From Cafeteria roenbergensis (lineage: Eukaryota > Sar > Bigyra > Bicosoecida > Cafeteriaceae), in assembly GCA_008330645.1 (NCBI GenBank), contig VLTN01000049.1:1-64000 (forward strand): a stretch of DNA of 64,000 nucleotides. The letters run 5' to 3'. Below, one piece after another: positions 10,530-21,722 of this stretch. Numbering within the stretch: position 1 is the first letter of the stretch; each line of letters starts with the position of its first letter. The notes below the pieces were generated by a model. That model saw nothing but the letters and a program-made list of their open reading frames with translations. It was not told where the DNA came from and searched no databases. A program made the translations under genes and the position numbers.

Positions 10530-11186
10530 ATGGCCCAGCAGCGCCTTTCCTTCGCCGCAGCAGTGCTGCTGGTCGTGCTCGCCTTCGTGGCCGCCGTGTT
10601 CGCCCAGGATGACGGATACTGCCAGTGAGAAGTCGCGATGGCCGCCACGTTCAACTTGCGCCTCGCCCCAGTGCTTGCGAGCTTCTTTGAGGCAGCGCCG
10701 CTGAGCACAGTCTCCCGGCAAGCACTGTGGGCGACACCTGACGGACTGGCGTGGCGGAGAGAGTTGGTTCTGGCTCGTCGCGCGGTGTGTTTCCATGCTT
10801 CGCTGTCCCGCGCCTTCGTTTTCTGCCTCGCCCCTGCAGCACCATCAAGGCCAAGAACGTGTGCCTGAGCAACAGCACCTGCGCGGTGAGCACCATAGCG
10901 CCGCGAAATGCCTTGCCTGGAGCGGCGAGAGCGCCTGCTGGGCTGGCCTAGCGCGCTGCGCACCTGGGCCCGCAGGGTTTCTGGTTCCGACGCGTTGAAG
11001 CTTTTCGTGTTCCGAGCCACGCGTCCCCGCCGCGCCCTTTGCGTCCTTGCCGCTCCTGCTTCGTGGGCCCACTCGCAGTGGTGCACGTCGGCCGCCGTGC
11101 CCTCGGCCTGCTTCGAGCGCGACCAGACTGGCAAGCTGCCGCCGTCCATCTTCGACTGCACGAACGGCACCATCGCCATGGCTTGA
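10530..11186 (+). CDS. Small secreted six-cysteine protein (three exons, 82 aa)
   Basis: Exons 10530-10624, 10840-10885 and 11079-11186 join in frame (95+46+108 bp = 83 codons, TGA stop). Donors are GTGAGA and GTGAGC; acceptors are CTGCAG and TCGCAG. The first 25 residues are a clear signal peptide, with a core of Ala, Val and Leu ending VFAQ. The mature part, about 57 residues, has six cysteines at 31, 40, 46, 49, 58 and 74, including a C-x-W-C pair (46-49) followed by an A-V-P-S-A-C block and an L-P-P-S-I-F-D-C end. The C-x-W-C pattern recalls plexin-semaphorin-integrin (PSI)-type cysteine knots, but I cannot name a family. Likely a disulfide-bonded lumenal or extracellular peptide. Splicing is inferred from site consensus and the preserved frame; no single open frame reveals this gene. 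Confidence 0.75.
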
Positions 11187-11563
11187 GGTTGCCGCGACTT
11201 GCGTGTTCCTCGTGTGCGCCCTCGTTCACCAGATCTGCCTTGCGCTACGTCCAAGCCTGCACCACTCGCTCCTCACTCGGGGCAATCCCCACCAAGCATT
11301 CTGGCGGCCGTCGACGCGGGCGCAACGCGATGGAGTCGGAGGCTCACGGTGAAGTCCCGACATATTGGGGTTCTCACAAGCGATTCGCCACACAGACGCT
11401 GTTGCCGCTTGCGTGCCGTTCGCGCCCATTCCACTTGCGGACGGAGCGCCCTGCCCGGGAACGCGGGGGTCGGAGCCTGAATCCACCGGTGGCCTCTCGC
11501 CCTTAGCCGCCCGCACCACGCCGGTGCAGCTCACGCGTGGGGAGGGGGGTTGCGGCGAGGACG
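11187..11563. other. Intergenic, upstream of the FAM184 gene
   Basis: 377 bases holding the 3' flank of the secreted-peptide gene and the promoter of the coiled-coil gene. No repeat, RNA gene or clear promoter box is recognised. Confidence 0.5.
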
Positions 11564-14500
11564 ATGGCCGCTGCTGGTGGCAACGGCGACTCCGCCGAGG
11601 GTTTACACCTGCGCATGAGCAAGAAAATAGCGCAGCTCACCAAGGTGATCTACTCGTTGAACACGCGGAATGAAGACCACGGCGACGAGCTCGAGGCAGC
11701 TGTCCGAGCGCACGACGCCGAGCTCCAAGCTGCCATGGCCGACGCGGCTCGCAAGCTCTCCGCGTTCCAGTCGATGCTGAGCGAGAAGCGGAAGAGCGCA
11801 GTGCAGGACGCCACTCTGCGCGAGATGGAGGCAACCCATGCGCGTCAGCGCGAGGCGGCGGCTGCGGAGCTCGATGCGGATCGCCGAAAGGCCGACGCGC
11901 GCGAGGCAGCCATGCGTGCCGCGTTCGACGACGAGCTGGCCCAGGTGCGGGCCGAGGTGGAGGCGGCCCGCCGCGCCGTGGAGAGGCGGAACGAGGACTT
12001 CGCTGCAGCTCGCACGGCGCTGGAGGCCCGAGCCGCAACGCAGTTGAGCGAGGCCGCCGACCGTGCCAGCAGCCTTGAGGCCAGGCTGGCGCAGGTGCAG
12101 GCGTCGGCGAAGGAGGAAGCCGAGGCTGCGGCAGCTCGGGCCGCTGCCAACGAGCAGCGACTTCGCGACGACGCTGCGTCGGCGGCCGCAGCGGCGGCCG
12201 AACAGGCAGCGGCGGCGCTCGAAGCCGCGACGTCGGCCCTTCGCGCTGAGGCCAGTGCGGCGCTTGAGGCGGCCGAGCGAGCCGCAGCGGAGGATGCTGC
12301 GCGCCAGCAAGCTGCCCTGGAGGCTGAGAGGGCGCGTGCCTCCTCGGCGGAGGAACGATTCGCCGACGCGACCAAGCGTGCCGACGAGTCAGAAGCTCTG
12401 CAGGCCGAAACCGCGGCCGATCTTGAGGCCGCCAGGGCAGACCTGGTGGCCGAGAGAGAGTCCACTGCCCTCTTGCGGGAACAGCTTGACCAAGCCAGGG
12501 CCTCCGCCGGCGGCGCCGCCGCCTCCGCAGCGGATCAGATCAAGGCGGAGCGGGAGGCGCGCCGCAAGGCCGAGGACGAAGTGCGCCGGCAGAGCAAGGT
12601 CCTCCGAGAGCTGGAGGCGTCGTCGAGCAGGCAGCAGGCGCAGTCGGCCGCGGAGCTGCGTCAAGCCAGGGAGGCGGCCGAGGCGGCGCGAGCGGCGCTT
12701 AAGGCTGAGGCGGAAAAGTGGCAGAGCCAGAAAGACGGTCTGGAATCGACTGTCGCGACACTTCGCTCGGAGGTAGAGCGCCTGCAGAGCCAGGTTGAAT
12801 CCGCGACGCGCTCCGCCGAGGAGGCCGAGAGATCGAAGCAGGAGGCTGAGGCACGTCGTCTGGCCGAGGCCGCGGCCGCTGCGGCAGAGGCCGAGCGCCT
12901 GCGAGCGGAGGCGGAGGCGAAGGCGGCCCGACTCGCGGAGGCGGGGGCGGGATCGCGGGAGGCCGAGGAGCGGTTTCGCGCCGAGCTGGAGCAAGCCAAG
13001 CAAGAGGCGGCGGCTCTGCTGGCTGCCGCCAAAGCCGATGCAGCCGCGGAGGCGGAGCTCGCCGCGGCGTCGGCGGCCACCGCGCTGGCCAGCGCCGCGG
13101 AGGCCGCGGCAAAGCAGCTGGCTGAGGCCGAGGCGGAGGCCGAGCGGCTCCGAGGCTTGCTTGGGGCGTCGGAGGCAGAGCTGGCGGCGAGCAGAGCGTC
13201 GCTTGCGACGGCGGCCCAGGAGGCGGCTGAGCTGCGGAAGCAGCTGAGCGATGCTCTGGCGGGGGGCAGCGGGGCGGAGGAGAGGGCGGCCGCCCTGGCG
13301 AGCAGACTGAGCGACGCGGAGGGGCGCCTCGAGGTGTCGGAGCGAGAGCGGGCAGAGGAGGCCGCGGGTCGCGCGGCAGCCAGCGCCGACGCATCGCGGC
13401 TGGCCGATGACGTGGCTCGACTGGAAGGGCAGCTGAGGTCGGCGAAACAATCCGCCGAAGACGCCGCGCGGACGGGGAGCAGGGGCGTTGCCGACGCGGA
13501 GGCTGCTGCCGCGAGGCGGCTCCGCGACGCCGAGGCTGCCGCCGAGAAGCGCTTGCGAGAGGCGACTGCTGCGGCCGACCAGCGGTTTCGCGAGGCGGAG
13601 GAAGAGTGGCGGCGCCGGCTCGACGCCGAGGCGGATGCCAACCGCCGCGCTGGGGAGAGCAGCGAGGCGGCGATGCAGGCACTGAGAGACGCCCGCGCCG
13701 AGGCCGAGCGCCGCCGGATTGCGGAGGGGGAGGAGGCGGTGAAACGCTTTGCCGACGCGAGGGAGGAGGCCGCAGCTCGGCTCAAGGCCGCGGAGGCGAG
13801 GTCGGCTGAGGCGGCTGCGCGGCTGCGCGCAGAGGCGGCCCAGGCTGCGGAGGCGAGCAGGCGAGAGGCCGAGGCGGCGGCGGCCAGGGCTGCGGAGGCG
13901 GCGGCGGCCAAACTGAAGAGCGAAGTGGAGCGTGCGCGAGCGGAGGGTAGGGCTGCGGTGGAGGCAGCCACGGAGGCGGCGCGTGTGGAAACGGAACGAC
14001 GGCTCCGCACGGCCGCGCAGGAGGCCGAGCGGCGCCGGGCGGCGCTTGCTCGCGAGCTCAAGGAGGGCGCCGGCGAGGAGCGCAGGCGCATGCAGGCGGA
14101 GCGGGACGAGGCGGAAGCGGAGCTGCACGCGGAGGCGGAGAAGCTGCGAGTCGCCATCAGCGATGCCGAGGCTAGGGCCGCCTCACTGGCCAACCAGGTG
14201 AGGGCCGGCCAGGCCGCGGCCGCGCGAGCTGAGGAGGCGGCAGCGGCGGCGCTGGAACGGGCGCAGGTGGAGGCCAGAGAGCGCGAGTCGCAGCTGCGGG
14301 AGAGGGCGCGTGCGGAGACGGACGAACTTATGGCCGAACACCGGCAGGCGACGGAGGGGTGAGGACGGCCCCGGCAGCGCGCTCCGTGAACGCGCACGTT
14401 CACCAATACTTGTTGAAACGCGCATGCGTGTGCCTGGGCGCACAATGGGTGGTTGCAAGTGTGGGTGGTTGTCGCGGGGGAGAGCTTGCGACGGTAGCGC

Positions 14501-15588
14501 TGGAAGCGGTGTGGTGGGGGGCAGTGTTTTGGGGCCGCAGCCACGTGGTCTGGTGGGAAGCAGGTGGAGGAGATGGGCAGGCGCGCCTGGACGCGGACGG
14601 CGCAATGCTGCTGCCTCGCCCGTGCGCATTGGTTTGCCGCCCCGAGAGTTGCAGGGTTGCTTCGAACGGCTTTGAGGGCGAGCGATGAGGCCTCCGCCAC
14701 ATGCCCCCCCTCCCCCCTTCCCGCCCCCCGCAGGCTGCAGCACGACTTTGCCGAGGCCAGGGACGCGTTCGAGGCGCATGCCGCCGAGCAAGCCGCCCGC
14801 ATCGGCGAGCTCGAGCAGATGTACCGTGACAGGCCGTCCCGAGAGGAGGACGTGGACAGGATGCGGTGAGAGACGCGGCCGCCGCGAGCCGCCCCGGCAC
14901 CGAGCAGCAGTTGCCCTGGTCGCCAGCCGTGTAGCAGAGCCATCGCGACCGAATCACGTCTTTGCTCGCTGGCGGCGTGGGCCGCGCTCGCAGTGCCCTG
15001 GAGGAGGCGCTGGCGTCGTCCCGCGCGGAGACCGCCCGCATCGCGAAGGAGATGGCGTACTTCAAGCTGGAGCTGGTGAACCGCGAGGAGTCGTACAACA
15101 AGGTGTTTGGCCGGCAGCCCAACGTTGGGGTGATGGCCGTGGCTGGGTCCAAGGGCCAGGCTGCGCTTGCCGAGCGTCAGCGCGAAATCGCCGCTCAGCC
15201 GGCGAGGCTTGCGGCGGCCGCGATGCGAGCAGCGGCAGTGGCAGACAGCTTTGGCCCCGCCGGCTCGTCGGGCGCCGCAGGGCCGGCCTCGGGCACTGCG
15301 GCGGGCGGCGGGTCAGGCGCCAGTCTGAGGCCTCTGGCGCGCACTGGCAGCGGCATCGGGCAGGGCGGCGGCAGTTTCAGCGCAGGTTCTTCTTCCGCGC
15401 GGCCACGGGGAAGCGGAACGGCCGCCCCGTCGCAGCTGCCAGGGTCGGCTCGCGGTGCAAGCGGGGGTGCGTCGCAGCAGCGCAAGCCGGCGGCCGTGTC
15501 TGCGGCGGCCGGACGTGCGGCCGGGCCCCGTATCGGCCTCCCAGCCCCCACCGCGACGGGGTCGCGTCGCAAGGCAGGCCGCAAGTGA
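11564..15588 (+). CDS. FAM184-family coiled-coil protein
   Basis: Exons 11564-14358, 14734-14865 and 14994-15588 (1173 aa). Introns are GTGAGG...CGCAG and GTGAGA...CGCAG. The ATG at 11564 is chosen because an open extension to 11537 has no ATG. About 20 residues in is the FAM184 signature (SKKIAQLTKVIYSLNTRNED, nearly identical to the animal motif). Some 850 residues of Ala/Glu/Arg-rich coiled coil follow. Exons 2 and 3 restore the conserved C-terminal block with YFKLELVNREESYNKVF, typical of FAM184A/B. An Ala/Gly/Ser-rich basic tail ends the protein. FAM184 genes occur mainly in ciliated eukaryotes, so a basal body or axoneme role is likely but inferred. The conserved blocks at both ends, joined by these splice sites, make the gene model firm. 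Confidence 0.9.
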
Positions 15589-15826
15589 TGTTCGTTCGAT
15601 TGGCTTCCGACGTTCCCGACGTTATGCTTGCGTTTTGAAGCGCGGTAGCTCCCGCCAATTCGTTATGCTCCGCTCACGCGCACCAGCCCTCCCGGATCCC
15701 GCCTCGTCCCGGTCTGCTTGCTGCGCGAGCGCGTAGGCACACCCTGCCCGGGCGTCCAAAGTCTGTCCCGCGCTGTGCACAGCACCCGCGGGCCTGGCGT
15801 CTGGGCCAGGCGGCGATGCGGCAAAG

Positions 15827-17185
15827 TCACGCATCAGCGCCAGGCGCAGCGACCTGCCCGGCGCTGGCGTCCTCGTCCTCGTCCTCGTCCGCCCAGGCGT
15901 CGGTGGCAGGGTAGTGCTTCGCGACTGAGCACGGCGGGGCGGCCGTGGCTTGGGCCCCGGCCGGCATCGAGCCCAGCAGCGGGTGAAGGAACCCACCCAG
16001 AGGAGTCCCCTTGGGAAGGTCCGGCGCCCCGCTGAGCACAGGCCCCCTAGACGTGTTGATGACCACGCCGTCTGCCGCCAGATTGACCACGGCGGCTCGG
16101 CGAGGTCCCGCGCTCCGGTTGCCGAAGCTGCCGTGGACAGACAGCGGGTGGTGGATGCTCACCTGGCCAGCGCGCAGGCGGACGCATCGGCACGCATCGA
16201 GCTGCGCTGCCTGCTCTCTGTCGAGGACGGATCTGATCGATTCCATGTCGCCAAAGTGGCGAGAGGTCACGGGGAGCAGCGGCCACCTGTGCGAGCCAGC
16301 CACGTAGTGGAGAGCCCCGTTCTCGCTGCTCTGGTCGTCCAGCGCCACATGCACGGTCAAAAATGCCGACGGCGAGAACCGCGTCCAGTAGGACAGGTCC
16401 TGGTGCCAGGCGACAACTGCACCGGCGCGCGCTGGCTTGCAAAACAGTTGATCGTGCAATAGCCGCACTCCGCGTTTGTCACACAGCCCCATCGCTTGGA
16501 TTGCTGGCACGAGCAGGGCCGGGTGAAATAACAGGTCGTGAAACGCTTCGCTGATGCGCCAAGCGCCGAGCGCATGCATCAGCACTGTCCCGCTCTCAGC
16601 CGGGGCCTCGTTCGAGTGGAACTCGTGCCACAGCGCGTTGGCTGGGTGGTCGGGGTCGCTCAGCTCCACCAGGTCGCCGCGCAGTCGCTCCAGCTGCGCG
16701 GGGCACAGGCACGGGATGGCATCCAAGAACCTGCGCGGGGAGCGACGGCAGCAGCAGCTCAGGCAAACACGCTGGAGCTGTCGCGGCGCACACACACGCC
16801 ATCCCCGCAGCCGCCGCCGCCGCAGCTGCCCGCCGGACAACCAGCCCGCGACAGCAACAAGCAGCAGACAGCCACCACTGCAATTGCCGCTCGCTACCGC
16901 CCGTGGCAGAGACGGGGCCAGCGCTCACCCGTCCGCCTCGTAGGCCTCCAGCTGCGCCTCTGAGAGCTTGTGCTTCTCCCACATGGCCGCGGATATGGGC
17001 CACTCGTCCCCGGACAGGGCAATGAAGTCACTGACGGGCGCGTGCTCGCGTGACAAGTCCCGCGGAGCCCGTGCCTCGGGCGTCGGGGCGGCCGCAGGAG
17101 ATAGAGCAACTGCAGCTGCGCTGCCAGGATGGTCTCGCAGGCCCTCGCAGCGCGACGCAGGCGCCGGCGAGCCAGAGGCCGCCAT
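15827..17185 (-). CDS. Phytanoyl-CoA dioxygenase (PhyH) family protein
   Basis: Exon 1 complement(16929-17185), exon 2 complement(15827-16730), 386 aa, intron GTGAGC...GCGCAG of 198 bp. The PhyH N terminus reads LSEAQLEAYEADG and crosses the junction. The Fe(II) and 2-oxoglutarate site is intact: His195 and Asp197 in WHQDLSYW, distal His285 in LSVHGS, and Arg296 eleven residues on, the spacing known from human PAHX. The expected activity is 2-oxoglutarate-dependent hydroxylation. The substrate cannot be named, because the family includes phytanoyl-CoA, halogenation and small-molecule oxygenases. No PTS1 peroxisomal ending is present (C terminus GADA), which weakens a phytanate role. The acidic C-terminal run of Asp/Glu is unusual. 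The start could instead be the Met 13 residues before the LSEAQ motif. The gene is divergent from MIC60. Confidence 0.85.
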
Positions 17186-17442
17186 AGCAGCAGTCGCCGC
17201 TTGCTGGCCCGGCCTGCTCCCGCCAAGCTTGTGGGGACTGGGCGCGCGCGTGCGCGCACGGCAAGCAGAGCAGCGACACTGCGCCGCGGAAAAGCAGCCG
17301 ACGATCGACGCTTCCGCCGGCGCCGGCGAGGCTCGCCGAGGATTCCCCGTCCCGCACTCGCTTGCGCGGCCCTCGCTCGCCCCGCGGCCAGACCCCTGCG
17401 CCCAGCTCCCGGCCTTTGCCTGGTTCGTCTGCGCCAGTCCCC
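17186..17442. promoter_or_regulatory. Shared promoter region, PhyH / MIC60
   Basis: 257 bases separate the start codons of two divergent genes, so both promoters and both 5' UTRs must lie here. No TATA element is visible; the region is very GC-rich. Confidence 0.5.
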
Positions 17443-19452
17443 ATGCGCAGCGCTGTCCGCACCTCGGTCTTCGCGGCCTCGTCCGCACTTGCGCGCCGCT
17501 CGGCCGCGGCCCACTCCGCCGCCGGGCCTACCGCGGCCCTTGGCCGCGCCGCCTGGCCCTCCCGCTCCGTCGCTGGCGTGTGCACCGTCGGCGGGGTGGC
17601 AGCAGCTGCCGTCGCGTCCTCGGGCGTTGCGCGCGCCGAGGAACGGCCGGGCAAGCCGAGCCAGGGCGGCGACGGACCGCTCGACAAGCTGACGCAGTCC
17701 GTGGACAAGGCGCGCGCCTACGTCTCGGACAGCGTGGACTCAGCTCGCAACTTTGTGGGCGAGCGCGTGGACTCGGTCCGTGCGCTTGCCGACGAGGGCG
17801 TGGACAAGGCGCGCTCCCTTTTTGGAATGGAGCCTCGCGCAAAGACGCCAGCCCCTCCCGCGGCTGCACCCAAGGCAGCAGCGGCCGCCGCCGCACCAGC
17901 CCCGACTTCTGCCCGCCGCACCCCTGAGCAGGAGCGCGCCCGCCAGGCCCGCTTCGCTGCGGCGCGCAAGGCCGAGGTTGAGGCCCGCGAGGCTGCCGAG
18001 GCCCGCGCCCGCGCCCGCGCCGAATCGGAGGCCAAGGCCGCCGCAGAGGCCAAGGCTGCCGAAGAGCTCGCAATGGCTGAGGCCAGGGCGGCCGAGGAGG
18101 CCGCAGAGGCCGCCCGTGAGCGGGCCGCGCAGCTTGCGGCCGAGAACGAGGCCCGCGCCGCCGCGGCCGCCGAGGCCAAGGCCGCCGAAGAGGCGGAGGC
18201 CGCTCGCAAGCGCGAGGAGGCAGAGCAGGCCGCTGCCAAGGCCGCTCAAGAGGCAGAAGAGGAGCGCGCCGCCGCCGCTGAGGAGGCGGCCAAGGTCGCC
18301 GCGAGCGCGAGAGGCAAGATGAGCGCCTACGCGGCCGAGGCCATGGCGGAGGTGCTCCGCTCCGGCGAGGGCGCCAGCGGCTCCTCCATCGACATGGAGG
18401 ACGCCGGCGTGGACGAGCTCCGCTCGCGCGTGCGCCGTCTGGAGGAGGAGCTGTCCGCCCGGGCAAGGGAGGAGGCCCTCCGGCTGAGCGACTTCGCCAA
18501 GGCTTACGACGTGCGCTGGACCGCGCTGGCGGAGGAGGCGGCTGCCAACCGCGTGGCCGCCGTGCGTGAGCAGGCCGAGGCCGCGCTGGAGGAGGCCCGC
18601 GCCGCCGTGGAGGCCGAGGGCCGCTCTGCCGTGGAGGAGGCGCGAGCGGCGCTGGAGGCAGAGGCGCGACGCGAGGTGGAGCGGGCCACGGCGCACGCGG
18701 TGGGCAGCGTTGCGCGCGCCCGGGAGGAGGAGGCGGCGGCCCGGCTGGCCGAGCTGGCCACCGTCCGCCGCGAGGCCGTGCGCATGCGCCGGGGTGCCGC
18801 CGGGCACGTGGCCTACGAGGAGGCATCGTTCCGCGTGCACCGCGCCTCGCTGGCGGCCATGGGCCTGTGGGAGTCGCTGGACAACATCAAGATGCCGCCC
18901 TTCTCCTCCCGCGATGTGACCAGGGAGGTGGAGGCGCTGCGCGTGGCGGGCCACGGCGACGAGGTCATCACCGCCGCGGCGGACAGCATGCCCGCGGACG
19001 CCCATCGCCGCTGCGGCATCCCCTCCCACACGGCCATCATGGTGGGCATGGAGGAGGCCTCGGCCCGCATCCGCTCCGCGTCCCTCGTCCCGCCGTCGGG
19101 CGGCATCGTCGGCCACGCCATCGGGGCCGCCGCTGGCGCCGTCGTCGGCGCCTTTGGACCCGCCCCCTTCACCGATTCTGCATCCAAGGCGGCGCCGCCC
19201 GCCGCGGAGCAGTCGCCCGCGGCCCTGCAGCGCAAGCGCGCCTCCAAGGCGCTCGCCCAGCTCGAAAAGGCTCAGGATGCAGTTGCCCGCCGCGAGTACG
19301 CAGCGGCCGCCGCCGCCCTCCGCGAGTTGGAGGGCAACCCAGCCCGCGTGGCGACCAGCATGCGCGACATGCTCGAGACTCGCGCCGCGGCGGAGCAGAG
19401 CATCCGCCTTGCGCGTGCGCACGTGGCCACTCTCGTGTCCGCAATGTACTGA
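17443..19452 (+). CDS. MIC60: MICOS subunit MIC60 (mitofilin)
   Basis: 669 aa in one exon, ATG at 17443. The N terminus is rich in Arg, Ser and Ala without acids for about 60 residues, as expected of a mitochondrial presequence. One membrane segment follows (about residues 42-62). Then comes a long Ala/Glu/Arg coiled coil (about 150-470). The C-terminal mitofilin domain shows a short helix pair near ASLAAMGLWESL, the turn GIPSHTAIMVGMEEA, a Gly/Ala segment and a final helical block with ARREYAAAAAALRELEG. MIC60 anchors cristae junctions to the outer membrane. The order (presequence, TM, coiled coil, mitofilin signature) fits the family, although the coiled coil is extremely Ala-rich. Two amphipathic DKARAYVSDSV-like repeats follow the TM. 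Confidence 0.87.
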   Translation: MRSAVRTSVFAASSALARRSAAAHSAAGPTAALGRAAWPSRSVAGVCTVGGVAAAAVASSGVARAEERPGKPSQGGDGPLDKLTQSVDKARAYVSDSVDSARNFVGERVDSVRALADEGVDKARSLFGMEPRAKTPAPPAAAPKAAAAAAAPAPTSARRTPEQERARQARFAAARKAEVEAREAAEARARARAESEAKAAAEAKAAEELAMAEARAAEEAAEAARERAAQLAAENEARAAAAAEAKAAEEAEAARKREEAEQAAAKAAQEAEEERAAAAEEAAKVAASARGKMSAYAAEAMAEVLRSGEGASGSSIDMEDAGVDELRSRVRRLEEELSARAREEALRLSDFAKAYDVRWTALAEEAAANRVAAVREQAEAALEEARAAVEAEGRSAVEEARAALEAEARREVERATAHAVGSVARAREEEAAARLAELATVRREAVRMRRGAAGHVAYEEASFRVHRASLAAMGLWESLDNIKMPPFSSRDVTREVEALRVAGHGDEVITAAADSMPADAHRRCGIPSHTAIMVGMEEASARIRSASLVPPSGGIVGHAIGAAAGAVVGAFGPAPFTDSASKAAPPAAEQSPAALQRKRASKALAQLEKAQDAVARREYAAAAAALRELEGNPARVATSMRDMLETRAAAEQSIRLARAHVATLVSAMY

Positions 19453-19861
19453 GCGCAAGCGCGCCCCGTGCCCCCTTCCCGCCCGCCGTCCCGGCTTGGG
19501 CCTGGAGGAGCGTCTTTCTTGCCCTAAGCGCAAACCAGCCGCCGCGCTCTGAGCTCCAGACCATTGACGAAGCGGCTGTGCCACCCGCCGTGGTCGGTGG
19601 TGCATTTGTATGTGTCTGTGTGTCCCTGCAAGCCACTGGCGCAAGCGAGCAGGACATCGCCAGCCAGCGCGGCCGGGCCCTTTTCGCGCACACACGCGAC
19701 TGCTGCATCGGCTCTGGCTGTTGCAGTACCAACAGTGGCTTGGACCGCGGCTCAGGGAGGGAGTGCAGGGGGAACGCACACGATTTCGCCAAGAGCAGCG
19801 GCTTGGAAAACCGTCGACGAAACAACCCTGGCTCTGCCGGCCCGCTGGCGCGGCAGTTGCA
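19453..19861. other. Intergenic, MIC60 3' flank and USP promoter
   Basis: 409 bases. A GT-rich run sits near 19600-19625. The USP frame stays open through part of this stretch but has no ATG before 19862. No RNA gene or repeat is recognised. Confidence 0.45.
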
Positions 19862-21674
19862 ATGGCGACCAGGATTTCGCGCGCACCCCGGCCAGGGGGA
19901 GGCGAGCCGACGGCAGCTGTTCGCAGTTGCGGCTGCGCAATGGCCGGCCTGACGAGTGTGGAGGAGCATGGTTGGCGCCGCTCCGATCACGGCGACCTGC
20001 TTCGCCGAGCAAACGCTGTTGCTGCAAGCGCGTTGCAGGACCCGAGTCTGTGGAGCTGCGGCGAGACGGGCACGACCGACGACGTTTGGCTGAATGTGTG
20101 CGACGGGACGGTGCTCTCTCGGGAGCACGCGATCGCGCATGCTGCCAAGACTGGCAACCCGGTGCTGATGGCGCTGACTGCCAGCCAGGCCGACGCTGAC
20201 GAGGAGGATGGCTTTCTCGGGGCGGCAGCCGCGCTGGGGGACGTGGTTGTTGTGCGCAGCCAGTCTGATTCCGACGATACCAGGCCTTCTCGCCCGAGAA
20301 CGCGGTCAGGCGCGGCGGCAGCGGCTGTCGAGGTGGTTCGGGTGCCTGCTCGCGCAGTCCGCGCTCACGCGGTGCTGTCCCAGGCCACCAGGCGCCTCAA
20401 CGACACAGTGTCGCCGTCCTACGCGGACGAGTCCGGCCGGGCGCTGCGCCGCTGGGCGCGCGTCCGGATGGCAGTTCGGCTGCTCGGCCTTCGCGTGTTC
20501 TCGCGTGAGTCCCGCCTTCGCCGCGCCGAGAGCGATCGGCGAGAGGCAGCCCTGCGCCGAATGCGGCGCTTTGCGCTCTGGCGGGCCTTCCACGCCCTTC
20601 GCGCCGCGGCAAAGGCGGCCCGCACCAGCACGGACCGCCCTCCGAGGCTGATGGCTGCGGAGTCTGCCGTGGCCGCGGCGGAGGCCGACCCGGAGCCGGC
20701 TCTGCCCGGGCCCCTGTCGGGGTGTGGGCTCCGCAACCTCGGCAACACGTGCTACATGAACAGCGTGCTGCAGGCTCTGGCCCGCGCAGCGCCGCTGCGA
20801 GAGTGCCTGTGGCAGCTGGTGCACGACCCCGTCATCGGGGCGACTGGGGAAGGCGAGGAGGCCGGCGGCGGTGCGGAGTTTGGGTTCTACGGGGAGCCGT
20901 GGAGCCCGGCGAGCGACGGGAGGCTCATGGGGGGCCGCAGCGGCCGCTGCAAGCAGCAGGGTCAGCAGGCGGTTGCGACGACTGCGCCCGCCGCTGCTGT
21001 GGCGTCGGCAGCGGCGGGCGGCGGCGGCCAAGGCGGCCACAGGGCGGAGGAAGATGACCCTGCGACCCCTCCGCGCAGGAAGCGGACTCGGGCTGCGAGC
21101 GGCGCTCCGGGCTCGGCCAGCGAGGGGCCTGGCTCTGGCGATCCGAGCGACCCTCGCTCGCTCTTGGCGTCTCTCACGGAGGTAACAGCCCAGCTGTGCG
21201 GGAGGAACCGCCTCGGAGGGACCACTCCCGCGGCGACGGTGACCCCCGAGGCGTTCCTGCAGGTGATGTGGGGCTCGCTGCCTCAGTTTTCGGGCTTCCG
21301 GCAGCGGGACGCGGATGAGTTTGCGAGCGCGCTGCTTGAACGGGTGGACGAGGCGACGGCAGTGCGAGGGCGAGCGGACGACCCGCCAGCTACGGATGAC
21401 GACGGCGGCCGCGGGACCAGCGGCAGCGGCAGCAGCAGCGGCAGCAGCAGCGGCAGCAGCAAAATTGGCGGCGGCGGCCAAGCGGCCGAGCGGGCCTGCC
21501 AGGGAGCTGGCCGGCCGGGAGGCGCGGCAGAGCACCCGTGGCTGCGGCCCTTGTGGCGGTTGTGCGGGGCGACTGTGGTCACGCGCCTGAGATGCACGTC
21601 GTGCGGTGCAAGCAGGGCTGCTGGCAGCAGCTCAGGCAGCAGCAGCTCAGGCAGCATCAGCAGCAGCAGCAGCA

Positions 21675-21722
<48 letters not shown>

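Noticed and set aside
12661-14943. 760-codon minus-strand frame opposite FAM184
   Set aside because: Ser/Ala/Arg antisense shadow of a coiled coil; the plus-strand FAM184 motifs decide.
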